The notes: generated from the sequence alone by a model not told the origin. 64,000 nt of DNA from Aminobacterium mobile DSM 12262 (GCF_000526395.1 NZ_JAFZ01000001.1:372001-436000); one strand, 5' to 3'. Positions 9,134 through 19,309 are shown, counted from the first letter of the stretch. Numbers and translations: made by a program.

Positions 9134-10225
9134 TCAGTTTTTCAAAGTTGAAGTTATAGCTTTCACTATTAATTTTGAGGCTTCTCCCTTACCATAAAGG
9201 TTGTCTGGGTATGCAGCAGACTTATTCCCTAACGTCTGAGGCAAGACCTCTTTTGCCATATTTGCTGGTACAAGCTGATTCCAACCAGATTCTATAATCT
9301 CTCTCCAACCTGTATCGGGCATAATTACGGCTGCTTGTTTTTTTGCAAAATACGCTTCTTTTTGAAGTCCGCCACTATCAGTTACGACATTTGCACATCC
9401 TTCGAGTAGGCCCATGAGTTCCAAATAGCCAATAGGTTCAATAATGTTCATAAAGTCAAGATATTTGGTAAGGTTAAATTCTTCTATGCGTTTTTGTGTT
9501 CTGGGGTGCATAGGAAATACAATCGTTAGCCCCATTGCTTTAGAGTAAGAATGTAGCCCTTCAAGAATAGAAACGAGATTTTCTTTATTATCTACGTTGA
9601 AATCTCGATGGAGAGTTACAAGTGTATATTTACCTTCATGAAGATGAAGACGTTGCAATATTTTATCTTTTAGAAAGTATGGTTTCATTCGAAGAAAAAG
9701 GTCATACATTATGTCCCCAGAAATAAAAACACCGTCTATGATGTTTTCTTTTTGAAGGTTTTGTCGAGAAAGTTCAGAGCAACAAAAAAGAAGAGATGAT
9801 AAATGGTCTGTCACAACACGATTAATTTCTTCCGGCATGTCTTTAGGGCTCTGACGGATTCCAGCTTCAATATGAGCTACAGGAATTTTAAGTTTAGCAG
9901 CGGCTAAAGCTCCAGCTACAGTGGTGTTTGTGTCCCCATATACAATAACTATGTCTGGTTTTTCTCGAAGAAGAATGTCTTCAAACTTTTCAAGTACCAA
10001 TGCAGTTTGTTTCCCATGACGAGAGGATCCAACCTCTAAGAAATACTGAGGAGTTGGAATATGCAGTTCTTCGAAAAAAAGATCCGACATATTGGCATCA
10101 TAATGTTGGCCTGAATGAACCAGTATATGGTTCCAAGCATTTGTTTTATGAACTTCAGATGCAATAACTGCTTCTTTTACGAACTGGGGGCGTGCCCCAA
10201 CGAGGGAAACGATTTTATTTTTCAC
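9134..10225 (-). CDS. Non-hydrolysing UDP-GlcNAc 2-epimerase family protein
   Basis: 363 residues, the normal family length. Landmarks: GARPQFVKEA at the start, SGQHYD, YGDTNTTVAGALAAAK, HIEAGIRQ, MPEEINRVVTDH and SGGLQKEAYF. These enzymes interconvert UDP-GlcNAc and UDP-ManNAc (WecB) or, in loci with WbpA and WbpB, UDP-GlcNAc3NAcA and its mannuronic epimer (WbpI). Context favours the WbpI-type reaction here, but the motifs do not separate the two. Confidence 0.82.
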   Translation of the reverse strand: MKNKIVSLVGARPQFVKEAVIASEVHKTNAWNHILVHSGQHYDANMSDLFFEELHIPTPQYFLEVGSSRHGKQTALVLEKFEDILLREKPDIVIVYGDTNTTVAGALAAAKLKIPVAHIEAGIRQSPKDMPEEINRVVTDHLSSLLFCCSELSRQNLQKENIIDGVFISGDIMYDLFLRMKPYFLKDKILQRLHLHEGKYTLVTLHRDFNVDNKENLVSILEGLHSYSKAMGLTIVFPMHPRTQKRIEEFNLTKYLDFMNIIEPIGYLELMGLLEGCANVVTDSGGLQKEAYFAKKQAAVIMPDTGWREIIESGWNQLVPANMAKEVLPQTLGNKSAAYPDNLYGKGEASKLIVKAITSTLKN

Positions 10226-10278
10226 GATGTTGTTCTCCTGAATAGCAAAAATTTTTACCTTTAATTTAGATGTTAATA

Positions 10279-11529
10279 TTATACGAGTTTTTTAAGTTGG
10301 GTATTGAGCTTTTCTGCTAACTTTTCCCAATCATAATATTCCTGTGCGTACTTCAGGCCCTTTTCGCTCATTCTATTTCTTTCTTCAGTGCTTAAGTCCT
10401 GAAATTTCAAAAGAGCTTCTGGCAGGTTTTGAGCTGATGGAATAGCAAATCCAGCACCAGATTCTAAAACTGGATTTCGCGCATATTGTCCAATAGAAAG
10501 AATAGGTTTACCAGAAGCATGGTAATCTGCTAATTTATTTGGACTGATGCCATATTGAAAAATTGTAGTTGACGATGAGGATAAATTAAACAACAGCAAA
10601 TCTGCTTGGTTAAAAACAGTTCCTATCTGTGATTTGGGTACGGGATGGTGTATAAAACAAGGTAAGTTGTTATCTTTAATGTAACGAGATAGAGATTCTT
10701 TTAAAGGTCCATCCCCCCAGAAATGAAATTCAAACTTTTTAAGTTTTTCTTTATTTGCTTGAATGGTCTCTAGAATTTCACTTATCCCATTGGCCTGTCC
10801 TAATGCCCCTGTATAAACAATGCGAAACAAATGGTCAGATCCTTCTTTTCTTTCGGAGGAGATGATAATGTCCCTAGAATCGTTGGTCGAATTAACATCA
10901 ATATTAGTCCCATTTGTTATCCATAAAAACTTTTCTTCTGGGAGCTTCCACCGCTCTATATAATATTTTTTCATAAGGGGTGCCGTTGTAATAATTAAGG
11001 AAGCTTTTCTTGATAAAATTCTGTCAATTTTGTCAAAGTAGAATACCAACGGATTCCATTTTTTAATTCTACCAAGTTCTATTAAGGTCAAAGGCCATAA
11101 ATCTCTGACCTCGTAAACAAATGGTACGTTATACATTTGCGATAATTTATAGCCCGCATAGGCTGCCCATGGATGAACAGTCGATCCTATAATAATATCC
11201 GGCTTGCCATATTTAGATTCGTTGGGTGAGAGAACCTTTATTGTTTTAAGATAAAAAGAGTACATGTTTCTTACCCGCCCTAAAGATGCGTTTCCGCTAT
11301 ACTGAGGCAAACTGATAGATAAGAATGGCACCCCATCATAAGTACGGAAAATAGAATTGCCGCTGAATTGTTCTTCTGGAAGAACAATATTTCCTAAGTG
11401 ATCGAAAGTTCCATTAACAATCATGATATCATTTTGTAAAGAACAAAGCCTTTTTGCTAAATTAAAATGTCTCGTCCCTCCTGCAAATATAGGGGGGCGG
11501 GCGTGTTGGTTTATCCACCAAAGCTTCAT
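10279..11529 (-). CDS. Glycosyltransferase, WbuB-like GT4
   Basis: 416 residues. The N-terminal QHARPPIFAGGTRHFNLAKRL stretch and VYEVRDLWPLTL are typical of WbuB-type glycosyltransferases that act on amino-sugar acceptors. The C-terminal donor domain has RIVYTGALGQANGI and the SPNKLADYHASGKPILSIG motif. Because it lies directly after the bacillosamine genes, it may add the second sugar to undecaprenyl-diphospho-bacillosamine. That order is inference from gene position only. Confidence 0.8.
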   Translation of the reverse strand: MKLWWINQHARPPIFAGGTRHFNLAKRLCSLQNDIMIVNGTFDHLGNIVLPEEQFSGNSIFRTYDGVPFLSISLPQYSGNASLGRVRNMYSFYLKTIKVLSPNESKYGKPDIIIGSTVHPWAAYAGYKLSQMYNVPFVYEVRDLWPLTLIELGRIKKWNPLVFYFDKIDRILSRKASLIITTAPLMKKYYIERWKLPEEKFLWITNGTNIDVNSTNDSRDIIISSERKEGSDHLFRIVYTGALGQANGISEILETIQANKEKLKKFEFHFWGDGPLKESLSRYIKDNNLPCFIHHPVPKSQIGTVFNQADLLLFNLSSSSTTIFQYGISPNKLADYHASGKPILSIGQYARNPVLESGAGFAIPSAQNLPEALLKFQDLSTEERNRMSEKGLKYAQEYYDWEKLAEKLNTQLKKLV

Positions 11530-11536
11530 CTATATC

Positions 11537-12148
11537 TCACCTTTTTATTCTTTTTGCCGGATTCCCTACGTAAATATCGTTGCCTTTCAACGAGGCAATA
11601 ACGTTACTTCCAGCACCTACTGTAGCCCATTCATTTATTGTTATATTGGGAATGACAGTTGTTCCCACTCCGAGGAGGGAGCCTCTTTTAACTTGTATAT
11701 TACCAGCTAAATGGCATCCTGGAGCGATATGTACGAAATCCCCAATATTGCAATCATGATCTATCGATGCACTTGTGTTAACGATAACATGTTTCCCTAT
11801 TGTGACATCTGGTTGTATTATCGTTCCTGCAAAAACGACACTTCCTTCTCCTATGGAGACAGAAGAATGAACCATAGAAAATGGATGTATGGCTGTAACC
11901 CATTTAATATGTGGTAAACGAGAGGCTATTTTTTGACGAACTTTATTGTCCCCAATGGCAATAATAGCAGCAGTGCTTTTTTCTTCTAAAAGATGTATAC
12001 CTCCAATGACCGGTATGTCCCAAATAGAAGTATTCCATAAAGCGGCATTGTCATCATAAATAGCATTTATAAGATATCCACAAGTTTGTAAAGTACTAAT
12101 AACGACTTTTGCATGTCCACCAGCCCCAATAACACTTACTTTATTCAT
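11537..12148 (-). CDS. pglD: PglD-type sugar O/N-acetyltransferase
   Basis: 203 residues with the two-domain PglD layout. The N-terminal Rossmann-like domain begins [13 protein letters not shown], and the C-terminal left-handed beta-helix contains [21 protein letters not shown], whose histidine corresponds to the catalytic base. It ends [10 protein letters not shown]. PglD acetylates the 4-amino group of UDP-4-amino-4,6-dideoxy-GlcNAc to give UDP-N,N'-diacetylbacillosamine. Its start overlaps the end of pglC by 8 bases, and pglE and pglF lie upstream, which completes the pathway. Confidence 0.85.
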   Translation of the reverse strand: MNKVSVIGAGGHAKVVISTLQTCGYLINAIYDDNAALWNTSIWDIPVIGGIHLLEEKSTAAIIAIGDNKVRQKIASRLPHIKWVTAIHPFSMVHSSVSIGEGSVVFAGTIIQPDVTIGKHVIVNTSASIDHDCNIGDFVHIAPGCHLAGNIQVKRGSLLGVGTTVIPNITINEWATVGAGSNVIASLKGNDIYVGNPAKRIKR

Positions 12149-12815
12149 AATAATCTTCCCGTTGCTTTTCTAGTGCTGAGATATTTCCAGTAAAACGAGG
12201 CATTGTGACTTCACCTTGTGCAGAAATCCCTTCACGCCTTAGTACTGCTAGAATCGTTTTTATAATTATTTTTAGATCTAGCATAAAACTCCAGTTTTCT
12301 ACGTACCACGTATCTAATGCAAACTTTTCTTCCCACGTTAAAGCGTTTCTGCCATTTACTTGGGCCCAACCAGTTATTCCTGGAAGTACATGAAGGCGTT
12401 TCCGTTGTTGCTCGTTGTAAAGGGTAACATATTCAATTAAAAGTGGGCGAGGGCCTACAACGCTCATCTCTCCTTTTAAAACATTGAGGAGTTCTGGCAG
12501 TTCATCTAAACTTGTGGATCTAAGAATTCTTCCAAATTTTGTAAGCCTCTCACTATCCGCAAGCAACTCTCCATTAGCATCTTTTTCATTCGTCATTGTT
12601 CTAAACTTATACATAGTAAAGATTTTTTCGTTGAGGCCAGGCCTTTGTTGTTTAAAAATGACAGGGCTACCAAGCTTTATTTTGACTAGCGCTGCAATTA
12701 TTAAAAAAATGGGACTTAATACTACTATAGCTAGTAGTGCTAATGTAAAATCCAAAGGTCTTTTAAAAAAACGTCGATATATTCCGTGTCTATACGTTTT
12801 CATACCCTTTACCAT
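12141..12815 (-). CDS. pglC: Initiating phosphoglycosyl transferase (PglC/WcaJ C-terminal type)
   Basis: 224 residues, the small monotopic phosphoglycosyl transferase form. One N-terminal re-entrant hydrophobic segment ([19 protein letters not shown]), [16 protein letters not shown], then the catalytic Asp-Glu dyad in [25 protein letters not shown] and [14 protein letters not shown]. It transfers the phospho-sugar to undecaprenyl phosphate and so starts repeat-unit synthesis. A second ATG four codons in (12803) is possible. The start overlaps the end of pglE, suggesting translational coupling. Confidence 0.88.
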   Translation of the reverse strand: MVKGMKTYRHGIYRRFFKRPLDFTLALLAIVVLSPIFLIIAALVKIKLGSPVIFKQQRPGLNEKIFTMYKFRTMTNEKDANGELLADSERLTKFGRILRSTSLDELPELLNVLKGEMSVVGPRPLLIEYVTLYNEQQRKRLHVLPGITGWAQVNGRNALTWEEKFALDTWYVENWSFMLDLKIIIKTILAVLRREGISAQGEVTMPRFTGNISALEKQREDYYE

Positions 12816-13918
12816 AGCTTTTTAATAACATTAACAACTCTATGTAAGTCGTCATCTGTCATCTTTGTATCAGAAGGAAGACAAACACCGTTTTCGAACA
12901 GTTTTTCTGAGACATCTGCCCCAATATAATCATAATCTGCAAAGAAGGGCTGCATGTGCATTGGTTTCCAAATGGGTCTTGATTCTATATTATTCTTTTC
13001 AAGAGCTTCGATAATATCAAGAGGTTTTACGTTTCCACTTAAAGTCAGGCACGATAGCCAATAATTCGGTTCGTTCCAAGTGTTTATTGGCATAAAGTGA
13101 ATGCCGTCTAATTGGCCTAGGTGTTTTTTATAAAATTCAAAGATATATTTTTTCTTGGCAATCCGTTGATCAAGCACCTTTAGTTGCCCCCTGCCAATAC
13201 CAGCAACAATATTACTCATGCGATAGTTATATCCCAGTTCGCTGTGCTGATAGTGTCTTGCCTTGTCTCTGGCTTGCGTTGCCCAAAAGCGTACTTTTTT
13301 GGTTTTTTCTTCATTATTAGAAACAAGCATCCCACCACCTGAGGTAGTAATAATTTTGTTTCCATTAAAACTAAACACCCCATATTCGCCAAAAGTACCA
13401 GTATGCTTGCCTCTATAGCGAGTTCCCAAAGACTCTGCAGCATCTTCAATAACTGTGGCGTTATGCTTGTTGCAAATGCTCATAATATTATCCATGTCTG
13501 TTGATAGTCCATAAAGATGCACAATTAAAACAGCTTTTACCATAGGATATTTCTTAAAAGCCTTCTCTAACGCATCGGGGTCCATGTTCCACGTTTCATA
13601 ATTACTATCTATAAAAACTGGCGTTGCGTTCTGGTAAATAATGGGATTAGCTGTTGCCGCAAAAGTGAGGCTCTGGCAGAACACAATATCTCCCTTATCT
13701 ACCCCCGCCGCTTTAAGCGCCATATGTATAGCACCTGTTCCAGAAGACAATGCTACGGCATATTTTGCGCCAACCCGATTTGCCAATTCACTTTCGAAAC
13801 CATCTACATTTTTGCCAAGAGGGGCAATCCAATTCGTGTCAAAGGCTTCTTGTATATATTGCATTTCATATCCTTCTTTGCTCATATGTGGAGATGAAAG
13901 CCAAATTTTATTCCCCAT
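12809..13918 (-). CDS. pglE: PglE-type DegT/DnrJ/EryC1 aminotransferase
   Basis: About 369 residues. The motif [15 protein letters not shown] at the start, EDAAESLG (PLP-ring aspartate) and [17 protein letters not shown] (Schiff-base lysine) are typical of PglE-like sugar aminotransferases. An in-frame ATG at 13951 adds 11 residues, but the ATG at 13918 has AAAGGA upstream and gives the family's usual N-terminus. It converts UDP-4-keto-6-deoxy-GlcNAc to the 4-amino sugar. It is the only aminotransferase in this locus, which matters for the uronic acid branch (see findings). Confidence 0.87.
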   Translation of the reverse strand: MGNKIWLSSPHMSKEGYEMQYIQEAFDTNWIAPLGKNVDGFESELANRVGAKYAVALSSGTGAIHMALKAAGVDKGDIVFCQSLTFAATANPIIYQNATPVFIDSNYETWNMDPDALEKAFKKYPMVKAVLIVHLYGLSTDMDNIMSICNKHNATVIEDAAESLGTRYRGKHTGTFGEYGVFSFNGNKIITTSGGGMLVSNNEEKTKKVRFWATQARDKARHYQHSELGYNYRMSNIVAGIGRGQLKVLDQRIAKKKYIFEFYKKHLGQLDGIHFMPINTWNEPNYWLSCLTLSGNVKPLDIIEALEKNNIESRPIWKPMHMQPFFADYDYIGADVSEKLFENGVCLPSDTKMTDDDLHRVVNVIKKLW

Positions 13919-13957
13919 GGGGAGATCATCCTTTCCATATCTCAATTCCATGCATCT

Positions 13958-15793
13958 TTATTTTCCAAACTTACATCGAGGCACTATTTCTTGCAAGGCT
14001 GCTTTAATTTCCTTTCCATTTCCTTTGTTTGCTATTTCAAATAAAAAATTAATAGTGTTTTCCAAATCTTTCGGTAAATCATTGCTTTTTGCCTCAAATA
14101 TCTTTTTATGGTGGGTTGCTGTTGTTCCTTCTTCTGCCGTAAGAAGTTCTTCGTAAAGCTTTTCACCGGGGCGGATGCCTGTATAGACAATTTCAATATC
14201 TTCGTCAGGCTCAAAGCCCGAAAGGCGAATAAGGTCTTTTGCCAGGTCCACTATTTTCACAGGTTCACCCATGTCAAGAACGAAAACCTGTCCGTTTTTG
14301 TCCATGCCCCCTGCTTGGAGCACAAGCTGCGCCGCTTCTGGAATTGTCATGAAGTATCGTGTCATGTCAGGGTGAGTAACAGTTACAGGGCCGCCTCTGC
14401 GAATTTGTTCTCTAAAGGTGGGGACCACACTGCCTCGGGAGCCAAGTACGTTTCCAAAACGTACAGAGATAAAATGTTGCCCCTCTTTAGCTTCTTGGGC
14501 GGCTTTCCGTACAACCATTTCTGCTACACGTTTAGAAGCTCCCATAATGGATGTAGGGTTTACCGCTTTGTCTGTCGATATGTTGACAAAATAACGTGTA
14601 TTCACACATAAGGCGCTTTTTACTAAATTCTGTGTTCCCCCCACATTGTTGAGAATAGCTTCGTCAGGGTTCGTTTCCATCATAGGTACATGTTTATGAG
14701 CTGCGGCGTGAAAAACTACGTTTGGCCTGTACTGTTCAAAAATATGTTCAATTTTAGACTTGTTCCGTACGTCGGCTACTATGGTAATAGAAGAGATGTC
14801 AGGATACTGTTCTTGTATCTCTTGCTCTATGTGAAACAGGCTATTTTCACCACGGCCAAGGAGAATAAGAAGTTTGGGAGAAAAGTGGCATACTTGCCGG
14901 CAAATTTCAGAGCCAATAGATCCTCCTGCCCCTGTTATAAGTACCACTTTACCTGTGAGGTAGCCGGCAATAGAGTCGATGTCGAGCTTCACCGGTTCCC
15001 GTCGAAGAAGATCTTCCACTTCGACAGGGCGAAGCAGTGATATAGAAACTTTCCCGCTCAGAACTTCGTAAATACCTGGAATGATGCGGTATTGAACGTT
15101 TACTTTTTTCGCAAGCTCTATAATGCGGCGGACTGTAGCACCTTCCGCTGATGGTATGGCTATAACAAGCTCCTCAATGCCGTGATGACGAACCACATGA
15201 GGAAGGTCTTTAATGGCTCCAAATACGTCGAGGCCTAAAAAACGAGTATCTCGTTTCATAGGGTCGTCGTCAAGAAAACCTACAGGAACAAGGCCTGATT
15301 CAGGGTGGCGGAACATTTCTCGAACAATCATTGTTCCAGCTTCCCCAGCACCAATGACAAGGGTTCTTCTTTTATTAACCCCAACTTTTTTGCCTACAGC
15401 TCTTTCGAACATTGTTCGACAGGCGAAACGGCTAGCTCCCATAAAAACAGCGTAAGCGAGGGCGTCAATAAGGGGAATGCTGCGAGGAATATTGTAAGCG
15501 CCGCCTACTAAGAAAGAAATAGAAGAAGCAACGAGAGCGAAGGTAATAGTAGCTTTAATAAGAACCATGGCATCGCGAGTACCAACAGTACGCCATGATT
15601 GACGGTGAAGTTTAAAATAAAAGTTAATGGCTATTTTGATAAAGACGCTTAAATAGGTGTAGGTAAAAGCCCGTGGCGCATATTTCCCGAGGGGCAAACC
15701 TATACGGAGAGCGAAAGCGCTATAGGCGGCAAGGGCACCAAGAATAATATCAATACAAAGTTTTATAAGAAGCATACGTTTACTTTTAGACAT
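13958..15793 (-). CDS. pglF: Membrane-bound UDP-GlcNAc 4,6-dehydratase (PglF/FlaA1-like)
   Basis: 611 residues. Four N-terminal membrane segments occupy roughly residues 1-120. Next comes a Rossmann domain (VIGAGEAGTMIVREM) and then the SDR catalytic domain: ITGAGGSIGSEICRQ, NISTDKAVNPTS and IMGASKR, in which the Thr-Asp-Lys and Met-X3-Lys pattern replaces the usual Tyr-X3-Lys. It makes UDP-4-keto-6-deoxy-GlcNAc, the first step of bacillosamine synthesis. The locus order pglF-pglE-pglC-pglD matches the pathway. Confidence 0.88.
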   Translation of the reverse strand: MSKSKRMLLIKLCIDIILGALAAYSAFALRIGLPLGKYAPRAFTYTYLSVFIKIAINFYFKLHRQSWRTVGTRDAMVLIKATITFALVASSISFLVGGAYNIPRSIPLIDALAYAVFMGASRFACRTMFERAVGKKVGVNKRRTLVIGAGEAGTMIVREMFRHPESGLVPVGFLDDDPMKRDTRFLGLDVFGAIKDLPHVVRHHGIEELVIAIPSAEGATVRRIIELAKKVNVQYRIIPGIYEVLSGKVSISLLRPVEVEDLLRREPVKLDIDSIAGYLTGKVVLITGAGGSIGSEICRQVCHFSPKLLILLGRGENSLFHIEQEIQEQYPDISSITIVADVRNKSKIEHIFEQYRPNVVFHAAAHKHVPMMETNPDEAILNNVGGTQNLVKSALCVNTRYFVNISTDKAVNPTSIMGASKRVAEMVVRKAAQEAKEGQHFISVRFGNVLGSRGSVVPTFREQIRRGGPVTVTHPDMTRYFMTIPEAAQLVLQAGGMDKNGQVFVLDMGEPVKIVDLAKDLIRLSGFEPDEDIEIVYTGIRPGEKLYEELLTAEEGTTATHHKKIFEAKSNDLPKDLENTINFLFEIANKGNGKEIKAALQEIVPRCKFGK

Positions 15794-15799
15794 AATAAT

Positions 15800-16825
15800 C
15801 TAATCTCTCAATCGTGCAAACCACTGTGTTGTGCGTTCAAGTCCTTCTCGCACGGTTACAATAGGCGTGTAGCCAAGCTCCCGTTCAGAGAGGGTAAGAG
15901 AAGCGTAAGAATGACGAATATCTCCTGGGCGGAGGGAAAAATAGTTCGGCTCAGCTGTTGCGTGGATATGTGCTTTTTTAGAAACTATTTCATTAATAAT
16001 GGCATAAAGCTCGTTAAGAGAGAGTCGATGTCCACCTGCAACATTAAAAGATAATCCAAAAGCATTTTTATTCTCCGTTGTGGCAGCGAGTAAATTAGCT
16101 TGAACGACATTATCAATATAGCAGAAGTCACGAGTATTTTCTCCATCTCCATAGATACGAGCAGGTTGTTGAGTGAGGCGGGCTGTTATCCACGCAGGAA
16201 TAACTGCGGCATAAGCACCATGGGGATCTTGGCGCGGACCGAAGACGTTAAAGTAGCGTAGCCCTACTGTGGGAACGTTATAAAGGGTTGTGTAAAGAGT
16301 TGCATACTCTTCGTTCTGAAGTTTAGTGAGGCCGTAGGGAGAGAGGGGAGCAGGAGCCATTGTTTCGATTTTAGGAAGGCCCGGCTCGTCGCCATATATG
16401 GCACTTGACGAAGCATACACGACCCTTGTTTTGTTCTGTCGGGCGCCCTCTAATATATTTAGAAAGCCTGTAACGTTCACATCATGGGTTGTAAGAGGCT
16501 GTTCTATTGAGGCTGGCACAGAAGCAAGGGCGGCTTGATGAAGAATTACGTCTGCTTCTTTACAGAGATGGAAACAGAGCTCGCGATCTCGAATGTCCCC
16601 GGAAGAGAAAGTGAAGTTTTCTCTTTGTTGAGGAGTGATCGCAGATTTTATTTCCTCTATATTCTCTTGTTTCCCCGTGGAGAAGTTATCGAGCCCTACA
16701 ACCCGTTGATTACAGAGAAGCAGGGTTTGGGCCACATGAGAGCCTATAAAACCAGCAACGCCGGTGATAAGCCAGGTGCGGCGTTTTTTTTGTATCAGGT
16801 CGAGGCAATTTTTATATACGCTCAT
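15800..16825 (-). CDS. wbpP: UDP-N-acetylglucosamine 4-epimerase (WbpP-type)
   Basis: 341 residues of the extended SDR family. ITGVAGFIGSHVAQTLL is the NAD motif, YASSSAIYG and SPYGLTKLQNEEY carry the catalytic Ser and Tyr-X3-Lys, then LRYFNVFGPRQDP and FSLRPGDIRHS. The N-terminal extension and these motifs match WbpP/TviC enzymes that prefer N-acetylated substrates (UDP-GlcNAc to UDP-GalNAc) over GalE. It is 6 bases upstream of pglF in the same operon. Confidence 0.85.
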   Translation of the reverse strand: MSVYKNCLDLIQKKRRTWLITGVAGFIGSHVAQTLLLCNQRVVGLDNFSTGKQENIEEIKSAITPQQRENFTFSSGDIRDRELCFHLCKEADVILHQAALASVPASIEQPLTTHDVNVTGFLNILEGARQNKTRVVYASSSAIYGDEPGLPKIETMAPAPLSPYGLTKLQNEEYATLYTTLYNVPTVGLRYFNVFGPRQDPHGAYAAVIPAWITARLTQQPARIYGDGENTRDFCYIDNVVQANLLAATTENKNAFGLSFNVAGGHRLSLNELYAIINEIVSKKAHIHATAEPNYFSLRPGDIRHSYASLTLSERELGYTPIVTVREGLERTTQWFARLRD

Positions 16826-16934
16826 GAAATACGGTTCCTTTCAAATGTTTATGATGCCAGGTCTTGAAAGATGCAGTTACTAATTTTAAGACCTACTATT
16901 ATTTATTTAAAAAGAGCAAACAATATATAAATTT

Positions 16935-17939
16935 TTACCTTTTAAATGTTAATGATTTCCGTATGGCAGCTATCTTGTTGGCTCTTTCCGGATCTTTTTT
17001 CGCGTTATATATAAACTCCCGAATGAAAGCAATGAATACCCCCACAAAAAGGCCTAGCATTGCAGCGAGGGTTACTATGAGAGATCGCCTCGGTTTTATG
17101 GGCGAAGAAGGTACCATGGCCTCTCCGAGGGCCATTATAGATACAGGACGCTTCAGTTCAGAAAGAGCAACTTTACGTTGTTGAAGCACGTGATACTGGT
17201 CTTCAAGAAGGGTAATTTCTCTAAGATGCCGAAGATATTCAAGGCCACCATCTGGAAGCTCAAAAAAAGCAGCGGCATTTTGGGAACTTTCAGGTGTAGA
17301 AAGAGAATAGAACGGCGCGACTTCTTTTTTAGGTGACACTTTTTTAACGTATTGTGCTAAATCCTCTTCTTTTTCGGAAAGGCGCTTTTGCACGTCATTT
17401 ATATCAAGAGTAATAGCATTCTCAAGGCGAGAAACCTCGGAGTTTCTGTCTTCTATAAGAGTGTCAAGGTCTGATTGGGCTGCGTTTACAGCGTAATTCA
17501 CGGCTAAAGCGGCAAGATCGGGTGCGTTGGCTGTAGCTGTAAGAGTAATGAGTTGAGTTTTATTATCAAAAGATGCCTGAAGAGCCACAGATGATATGTC
17601 TTCTTTTTGGGGTAAACTGGCTTTTGTCTTGTTTATTACATCGCCTGTTAAAAAAAGTTTGGTAATAAGCTCTGGTGTGAAAGTAGAGACAGTACGTGTA
17701 TATTCTGTCCCCTTCCCAATGGTTGTTTGCTCTGCTCGTGATAGAAAGATAGTTGTTGACGATTGGTATACGGGCTCCTTTGCAAAACTCGCAATAAGAG
17801 CTCCACAAACAAAAAGAACAGTGATACCAATGATAAGGCCTTTATTTTTTACGAGTACAAGCAAAAGGTCGAGAAGATCTATCTCGTCGTCTTCAATGTA
17901 AGGTCGAGGGTGTTGGGAATTGTTATGTTGTTCCTCCAT
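16935..17939 (-). CDS. Wzz-like chain-length determinant
   Basis: About 334 residues with the Wzz/polysaccharide co-polymerase layout: a membrane segment near residues 28-50 (GLIIGITVLFVCGALIAS), a long periplasmic helical region with coiled-coil character around residues 150-220, a proline-rich segment with PIKPRRS and a second membrane helix (LIVTLAAMLGLFVGVFIAF). It controls glycan chain length in the inner membrane. The open frame extends to a TTG at 17969, but the ATG at 17939 has a GAAAGGGG site and is preferred. No tyrosine-kinase domain is attached. It is the first gene of the glycan operon. Confidence 0.82.
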   Translation of the reverse strand: MEEQHNNSQHPRPYIEDDEIDLLDLLLVLVKNKGLIIGITVLFVCGALIASFAKEPVYQSSTTIFLSRAEQTTIGKGTEYTRTVSTFTPELITKLFLTGDVINKTKASLPQKEDISSVALQASFDNKTQLITLTATANAPDLAALAVNYAVNAAQSDLDTLIEDRNSEVSRLENAITLDINDVQKRLSEKEEDLAQYVKKVSPKKEVAPFYSLSTPESSQNAAAFFELPDGGLEYLRHLREITLLEDQYHVLQQRKVALSELKRPVSIMALGEAMVPSSPIKPRRSLIVTLAAMLGLFVGVFIAFIREFIYNAKKDPERANKIAAIRKSLTFKR

Positions 17940-18164
17940 TATTAAATGGTCCCCTTTCTTTTTTGCCAATTATTATTGATTTAATGAGGATGATGTGTGG
18001 TAGACGTTTCTTTAGTTAACGTTAGCTATTATAGCTGTTTCTATTAATATATTATATATTACATGAAAGGCAAAGGAGAGAGTTTTTATATACAGGTGTT
18101 TGGTATAGAAAAAATTCTTTCTAAATAGGAGGTAACAGTTTATAAAGGTGTGGCAGTAATGTTA
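17940..18164 (-). promoter_or_regulatory. Upstream region of the glycan operon
   Basis: AT-rich region between the Wzz-like gene and the terminator of the next operon. On the minus strand a perfect TATAAT lies at 18033-18028, 88 bases before the start codon, but no good -35 box is visible at the normal distance. It may be an extended or activator-dependent promoter. No gene is seen in it. Confidence 0.3.
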
Positions 18165-18212
18165 CAAAAAAGACAGGAAAGGAGTGGATTTTCCTGCGGC
18201 CCTTTCCCGTCT
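18165..18212 (-). terminator. Rho-independent terminator of the opine operon
   Basis: On the minus strand, arms at 18212-18200 and 18182-18171 pair over about 12 bp with one mismatch and are followed by six T residues (plus-strand A run at 18165-18170). It lies 36 bases past the stop of the ornithine cyclodeaminase-like gene. Confidence 0.75.
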
Positions 18213-18247
18213 TCTCCGTGTTTTTACTTTGCCAATGGAAGCTTTTT

Positions 18248-19291
18248 TTAAATCCAATATGGTTCTTCCCATAAAGTTAATTTTTGGCCTTTGCCAGATT
18301 GTATAGCTCGATCGTAAATTTCTTTCGCTACAATAAGATCTTCAATTCCCATGCCAATAGGGTTATAAAAAATAATTTCATCATCTTTTTCTCGTGCTGC
18401 TTTGGTGCCGTTGATTATTTCTCCAATGTTGCCATGGAATCTTTCTTTTGAAAGCTCTCCGGCTAATACCATTTTTGCTACAGTTTGAATGCCTCTGTGA
18501 ATAACGGCATCCCAGTCGTCTGTAACAATTTTATGGGCTTTTCTCACCACATCGAATTCATATTCGTAATTTCCTACGTTTGAGATAAATGTTCCCGGCT
18601 CAATCCATTCTGCCTTTACAATAGGTTTTACTGTTGTAGTTGCGCTTACTATTATGTCAGCTCCTTTTAAGGCTTCAGATGCGGATTGGTACCCTCTAAT
18701 TTCAGCATCTGGAGCCTCTTCTTTTGCTTTTTCTATAAAGGCGTTAACCCTTTCCGTGGAAATATCGAACACGTGAATCCTTTGAATGCTCGGAATGGCG
18801 GTTTTTACAGCAATCATTTGAGTGTGGTTTTGAGTCCCCGCTCCGATTAAACATAGTGTTTTTGAATTTTTGCGGGCAAGGTATGCAGCGGCAACACCTG
18901 TAGCAGCTCCTGTGCGCATGGCGCTAATAATGGTGCCGTCCATAACGGCAAGGGGGAATCCTGTTTCAACATCGTTGAGGATCGTAAGAGCAGAAGCTCG
19001 TGGCATGTTGCGGAGAAGGGGGTTCATGGGTTTGCTGGCTATCCATTTTATACCGGCTATGTTCACGTCTCCTCCGATGTAGCCTGGCATGGCGTTAATA
19101 CGCCCTGTCTTTGCTTCTGAATCTGCATCACCCCAACGAAGAGCCACTTTGTCGGGTACGATTGTTTCTCCCTTGTCTTGGAGGGAGAAGAGCTTTTCTA
19201 TCTTATGCATTATCATAGCCATATTTGTAGCGCCGCAGTCGATAACATCTTGTTGTGTTAAATATAAAAACTCGACACGCTGTTGAACCAT
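18248..19291 (-). CDS. Ornithine cyclodeaminase/mu-crystallin family protein
   Basis: 347 residues. The family substrate and NAD regions are visible: INAMPGYIGG, GIKWIASKPMN, AMRTGAATGVAAAYLARK, the nucleotide motif LIGAGTQNHTQ, and GTFISNVGNYEYEFD. Members include ornithine cyclodeaminase (ornithine to proline plus ammonia), alanine dehydrogenase and other imine reductases, so the exact reaction is open. It is the last gene of an operon with an opine dehydrogenase and a TAXI-TRAP transporter, which makes breakdown of an imported N-substituted amino acid attractive. The AGGAGGG site lies 7 bases before the ATG. Confidence 0.82.
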   Translation of the reverse strand: MVQQRVEFLYLTQQDVIDCGATNMAMIMHKIEKLFSLQDKGETIVPDKVALRWGDADSEAKTGRINAMPGYIGGDVNIAGIKWIASKPMNPLLRNMPRASALTILNDVETGFPLAVMDGTIISAMRTGAATGVAAAYLARKNSKTLCLIGAGTQNHTQMIAVKTAIPSIQRIHVFDISTERVNAFIEKAKEEAPDAEIRGYQSASEALKGADIIVSATTTVKPIVKAEWIEPGTFISNVGNYEYEFDVVRKAHKIVTDDWDAVIHRGIQTVAKMVLAGELSKERFHGNIGEIINGTKAAREKDDEIIFYNPIGMGIEDLIVAKEIYDRAIQSGKGQKLTLWEEPYWI

Positions 19292-19309
19292 TGTTTTTCC
19301 CTCCTGAAT

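Noticed and set aside
14108-14611. Long antisense frame inside pglF
   Set aside because: A shadow of the strongly conserved dehydratase; the translation has no family features and no start signal.
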